Below, one piece after another: positions 61,815 through 64,000 of a DNA stretch of 64,000 bases. The stretch is from NCBI RefSeq assembly GCF_004346095.1, contig NZ_SLZV01000002.1:120749-184748 (forward strand). The letters are read 5' to 3'. How positions within the stretch are numbered: position 1 is the stretch's first letter; every line of letters begins with the position of its first letter. The stretch is from Faecalimonas umbilicata (GTDB taxonomy: Bacteria > Bacillota > Clostridia > Lachnospirales > Lachnospiraceae). Under the pieces are notes generated by a model. It did not search any database. It was not told where the DNA came from and worked only from the letters and a program-made list of their open reading frames with translations. The position numbers were made by a program, and so were the translations under genes.

Positions 61815-62771
61815 CTAAAGCGCCATCAGGCCAATCAGACATAAAATTGCTGTTGCAACAGCGAACACTGCTACAACCCGTGTCTCAGACCAGCCGCAAA
61901 GTTCAAAATGATGATGAATTGGCGCCATTTTAAAGATTCTTTTCCCGCCTGTCTTCTTAAAATATGTCACCTGAATCATAACCGACAGCACTTCAATCAG
62001 ATAAATCAGCCCTACGATCACGATGAAGAGCGGCATCTGGAGCATATATGCTGTGGATGCCACAAATCCTCCCAGCGCAAGCGATCCGGTATCTCCCATA
62101 AACACACTCGCCGGATAGACATTAAAGAGTAAAAAGCCAAGCAGCGCTCCCACAACCGCACAGGTCACAGGCTCGATACCGCTTCTCGTCCCCACTGCCA
62201 CTACAGTGAAAAATGTGGCAACAAGCACCGTCACACTGGAGGCCAAGCCATCCAGCCCATCCGTGAAATTCACTCCATTGACCGTTCCAATCACGACAAC
62301 AAACAACAGCGGAATCGAAAACCATCCGATATCCAGATATTTTCCACTGGAAAATGGAATCAGTAGTGTCATTGGAACATTTGTCACTTTTACAAGATAG
62401 TAGGCAAACACTGCCGTCACAACAATCTGAAGCGCCATCTTCTGCTTTGGAAATAACCCATCCGACCGTTTCATCACAACTTTCAGATAATCATCGAGAA
62501 ATCCGATCAATCCAAAACCAAGTGTCACAAACAGCACCGGTATGATCTTCGGATATTCTTTTATATAAAAAACTGAAGTGAGCAATACACTTCCAAGGAT
62601 GATCACACCGCCCATTGTCGGTGTTCCTGCCTTCTTCAAATGTGACTGTACACCTTCCACCCGTTCTGTCTGTCCCATCTTTAGTTTTCTCAGAAACGGA
62701 ATGACAATCGGTCCCATCAGCAGACTCAATGCAAAAGAAATCAGCACTGGTACAATTAATTTATAATCCAT
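61815..62771 (-). CDS. mraY: Phospho-N-acetylmuramoyl-pentapeptide transferase
   Basis: The 318-residue membrane enzyme makes lipid I from UDP-MurNAc-pentapeptide and undecaprenyl phosphate. It shows the characteristic KKAGTPTMGGVIIL, GFLDDYLKVV, VNFTDGLDGLASS and APIHHHFELCGWSETRVV motifs that hold the catalytic residues. About 10 membrane helices. It is followed within 10 bases by murD. Upstream is the truncated penicillin-binding protein. Confidence 0.97.
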   Translation of the reverse strand: MDYKLIVPVLISFALSLLMGPIVIPFLRKLKMGQTERVEGVQSHLKKAGTPTMGGVIILGSVLLTSVFYIKEYPKIIPVLFVTLGFGLIGFLDDYLKVVMKRSDGLFPKQKMALQIVVTAVFAYYLVKVTNVPMTLLIPFSSGKYLDIGWFSIPLLFVVVIGTVNGVNFTDGLDGLASSVTVLVATFFTVVAVGTRSGIEPVTCAVVGALLGFLLFNVYPASVFMGDTGSLALGGFVASTAYMLQMPLFIVIVGLIYLIEVLSVMIQVTYFKKTGGKRIFKMAPIHHHFELCGWSETRVVAVFAVATAILCLIGLMAL

Positions 62772-62847
62772 AGATACACCCTTTCACTCTTTTGTTCTCA
62801 TTTTAATTCAACTTATATAGTATACTTCATTTCCCTCTCATTTTCAA

Positions 62848-63906
62848 CTACTCCTCCTCTTTTGTTTCGCTAACCGGCCCTCTTTCTATCCCCATATATG
62901 GAAGAATATTGTCGAAAATATCACGGATTACCGGAGCCGCAATCGTTCCCCCATAATAAATTCCCTGCGGATCATGGATCACCGCCATTCCTAGTATTTG
63001 TGGATTGTCTGCCGGAGCAAATCCGATAAAAGAAGAAATATATTTATTGGCGCTTCTCGGAAGTGTCTGCGAGGTTGCTGTCTTCCCTCCGATCCGATAT
63101 CCTTCAATATATGCGTTTTTCCCAGATCCTTCTGCTACAACGCTCTCAAGGATCGTTCGCATTGTCGCCGACGTCTCTTTCGATACCACTCCTTTTCTTT
63201 CCGGATAAGAAAAAGGCTCCAGCTTTTCTCCTTCCCGATCCACAATTCCCATGCCAAAATGCGGTGTCACACGAACCCCTCCGTTGATCAGAGAACTTAC
63301 CGTTGTCGCCATCTGCACCGGCGTAATCTGGAAGGATTGCCCAAAACTCATCGTTGCTAGCTCTACCGCACCGATGTTTTCTTTCTTATGCATGATTGTT
63401 CCTGCTTCTCCTGGAAGATCCACCCCTGTCAGATCCAGCAATCCAAACTGTTTAAAATACTCGCAGAACTTATCTACACCAAGTCGCAGACCGATGTCGA
63501 TAAATACCGGGTTACAGGAATTTTGAACTCCTTGCACAAATGTTTCCGTTCCATGTCCTCCTACTTTGTGACACCGGATCTTTCGATCCTCCACCATCCG
63601 ATATCCCGGACATTGAAAAGTGTCATCCAGTTTCACTACGCCTGCTTCCAAACAGGCAGAGGACGTAATGATCTTAAAAGTCGACCCTGGCTCATAAGTA
63701 TCATTAATACAGCGATTTCTCCACATCTGATTCAGGAGTTCCTGCTTCTTCTCCGGATCTTTCGCATCTGCTGCAGGCTGTTTTTCAGCATTTACTGCCA
63801 GAAATTCCTCTGTCAGTGTAAAAGGATCATTCAGATTAAATTCTGGCACATTCACCATCGCCAGTATTTCTCCATTTTGAGGATTCATCAGCAGGATAGA
63901 CACCCT
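62848..63906 (-). pseudogene. Class B penicillin-binding protein (FtsI/SpoVD type), 5' part lost to insertion
   Basis: The 351-residue open frame is a transpeptidase domain without the N-terminal membrane anchor and dimerisation domain that this family has. It begins inside a conserved stretch (VSILLMNPQNGEILAM) that lies in the middle of intact homologues. Active-site motifs are present: S-x-x-K (STFK), S-x-N (SCN) and KTA for KTG. An in-frame stop is found upstream at 63919-63921 in sequence that belongs to a mobile element. Without the anchor it cannot work at the membrane. It is next to mraY, where ftsI and spoVD are normally found. Confidence 0.85.
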
Positions 63907-63911
63907 GATAT

Positions 63912-63962
63912 GCTCCCTTTATGAGAGACAGTGAAAAAACAAACTGTCATCATGAAGGGAGC
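63912..63962 (+). repeat. Inverted repeat masking the transposase ribosome site
   Basis: GCTCCCTT pairs with AAGGGAGC, with an inner GACAGT/ACTGTC stem. The GGGAG of the right arm is the ribosome site for the transposase start at 63969, so read-through transcripts from outside would be poorly translated. Confidence 0.72.
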
Positions 63963-63968
63963 AATTCT

Positions 63969-64000
63969 ATGTCACAAAAAGGTAAACTAAACACAGAAGA
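63969..64000 (+). CDS. Transposase, N-terminal fragment
   Basis: Only 10 codons are in the window (MSQKGKLNTE). GGGAG is 7 bases before the ATG. The start is like that of helix-turn-helix OrfA proteins of IS3-type elements in Lachnospiraceae, but a fragment of this size is not proof. Confidence 0.5.
   Translation, partial: MSQKGKLNTE

Larger units (their letters stand above)
63907..64000 (+). mobile_element. Left end of an insertion sequence (IS3/IS150-like, partial)
   Basis: From roughly 63907 the sequence departs from the penicillin-binding protein gene, has a strong hairpin and a short frame that begins like an OrfA transposase. The exact end of the element (63904-63912) cannot be fixed without the other end and the target-site duplication. 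Confidence 0.6.

Overview
The window looks like a stretch of a spore-forming gut Firmicute of the Lachnospiraceae type. The evidence is the low G+C sequence, strong GGAGG ribosome sites, sporulation genes (sigE, sigG, spoIIGA, spoVT), the six-cysteine ranthipeptide pair scfA/scfB, and many uronate and glycoside genes. The species cannot be named from the sequence alone.

Bases 1-29,100 are accessory metabolism in small units separated by hairpin terminators. (a) 1-4,716: an ABC importer of the iron/aminoethylphosphonate/polyamine type (permease cut by the window edge) faces a 721-residue LacI regulator that carries an extra solute-binding-protein domain. Two matching candidate operators lie in the shared promoter region. 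(b) 4,771-9,909: an old-yellow-enzyme-type reductase with an unusual active-site motif, an alpha/beta hydrolase and a GPH symporter, facing an AraC regulator. This resembles an importer plus esterase plus ene-reductase cassette. (c) 10,003-13,093: folA, thyA, a DUF3793 gene, and folT under a tetrahydrofolate riboswitch. (d) 13,309-19,740: an alanine-type Na+ symporter, small regulators, tRNA-Gly, a surface protein with seven Cys-rich repeats, a LUD protein and a DUF2975-like membrane protein. (e) 19,754-29,043: a uronide cluster with a GH2 glycosidase, GPH symporter, AraC regulator, two PfkB ketodeoxygluconate-type kinases, a KDPG aldolase fused to a VOC domain, and a divergent IclR (KdgR-like) regulator with overlapping TGAAAC/GTTTCA operators.

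Bases 29,146-50,589 are mostly housekeeping genes on the minus strand: aspS, hisS, hemZ, a metallo-hydrolase, relA, recJ, a fused secDF, the SCIFF maturase and its 47-residue precursor (with a terminator-like hairpin between them), a TIGR04086 protein, spoVT, thiT under a TPP riboswitch, an NfeD-like protein, yqeY, a PpiC-type foldase, mfd and pth.

Bases 50,725-64,000 hold small genes, sigG, a beta-CASP nuclease, sigE, spoIIGA and ftsZ, then a compact division and wall cluster (ftsQ/divIB, ftsW, murD, mraY) without ftsA or murG between its members. The spoIIG promoter has a 21-bp spacer and Spo0A-box-like sites. The window ends inside what looks like an insertion sequence that has cut the 5' part off a class B penicillin-binding protein gene.

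The points most worth following up are the LacI/solute-binding fusion and its operators, the reductase with a replaced catalytic motif, the aldolase-VOC fusion, the traceable TPP switch with a palindrome at its promoter, the SCIFF attenuator, and the disrupted penicillin-binding protein. No wholly new system is proven here. The first three are the best candidates for undescribed biochemistry.
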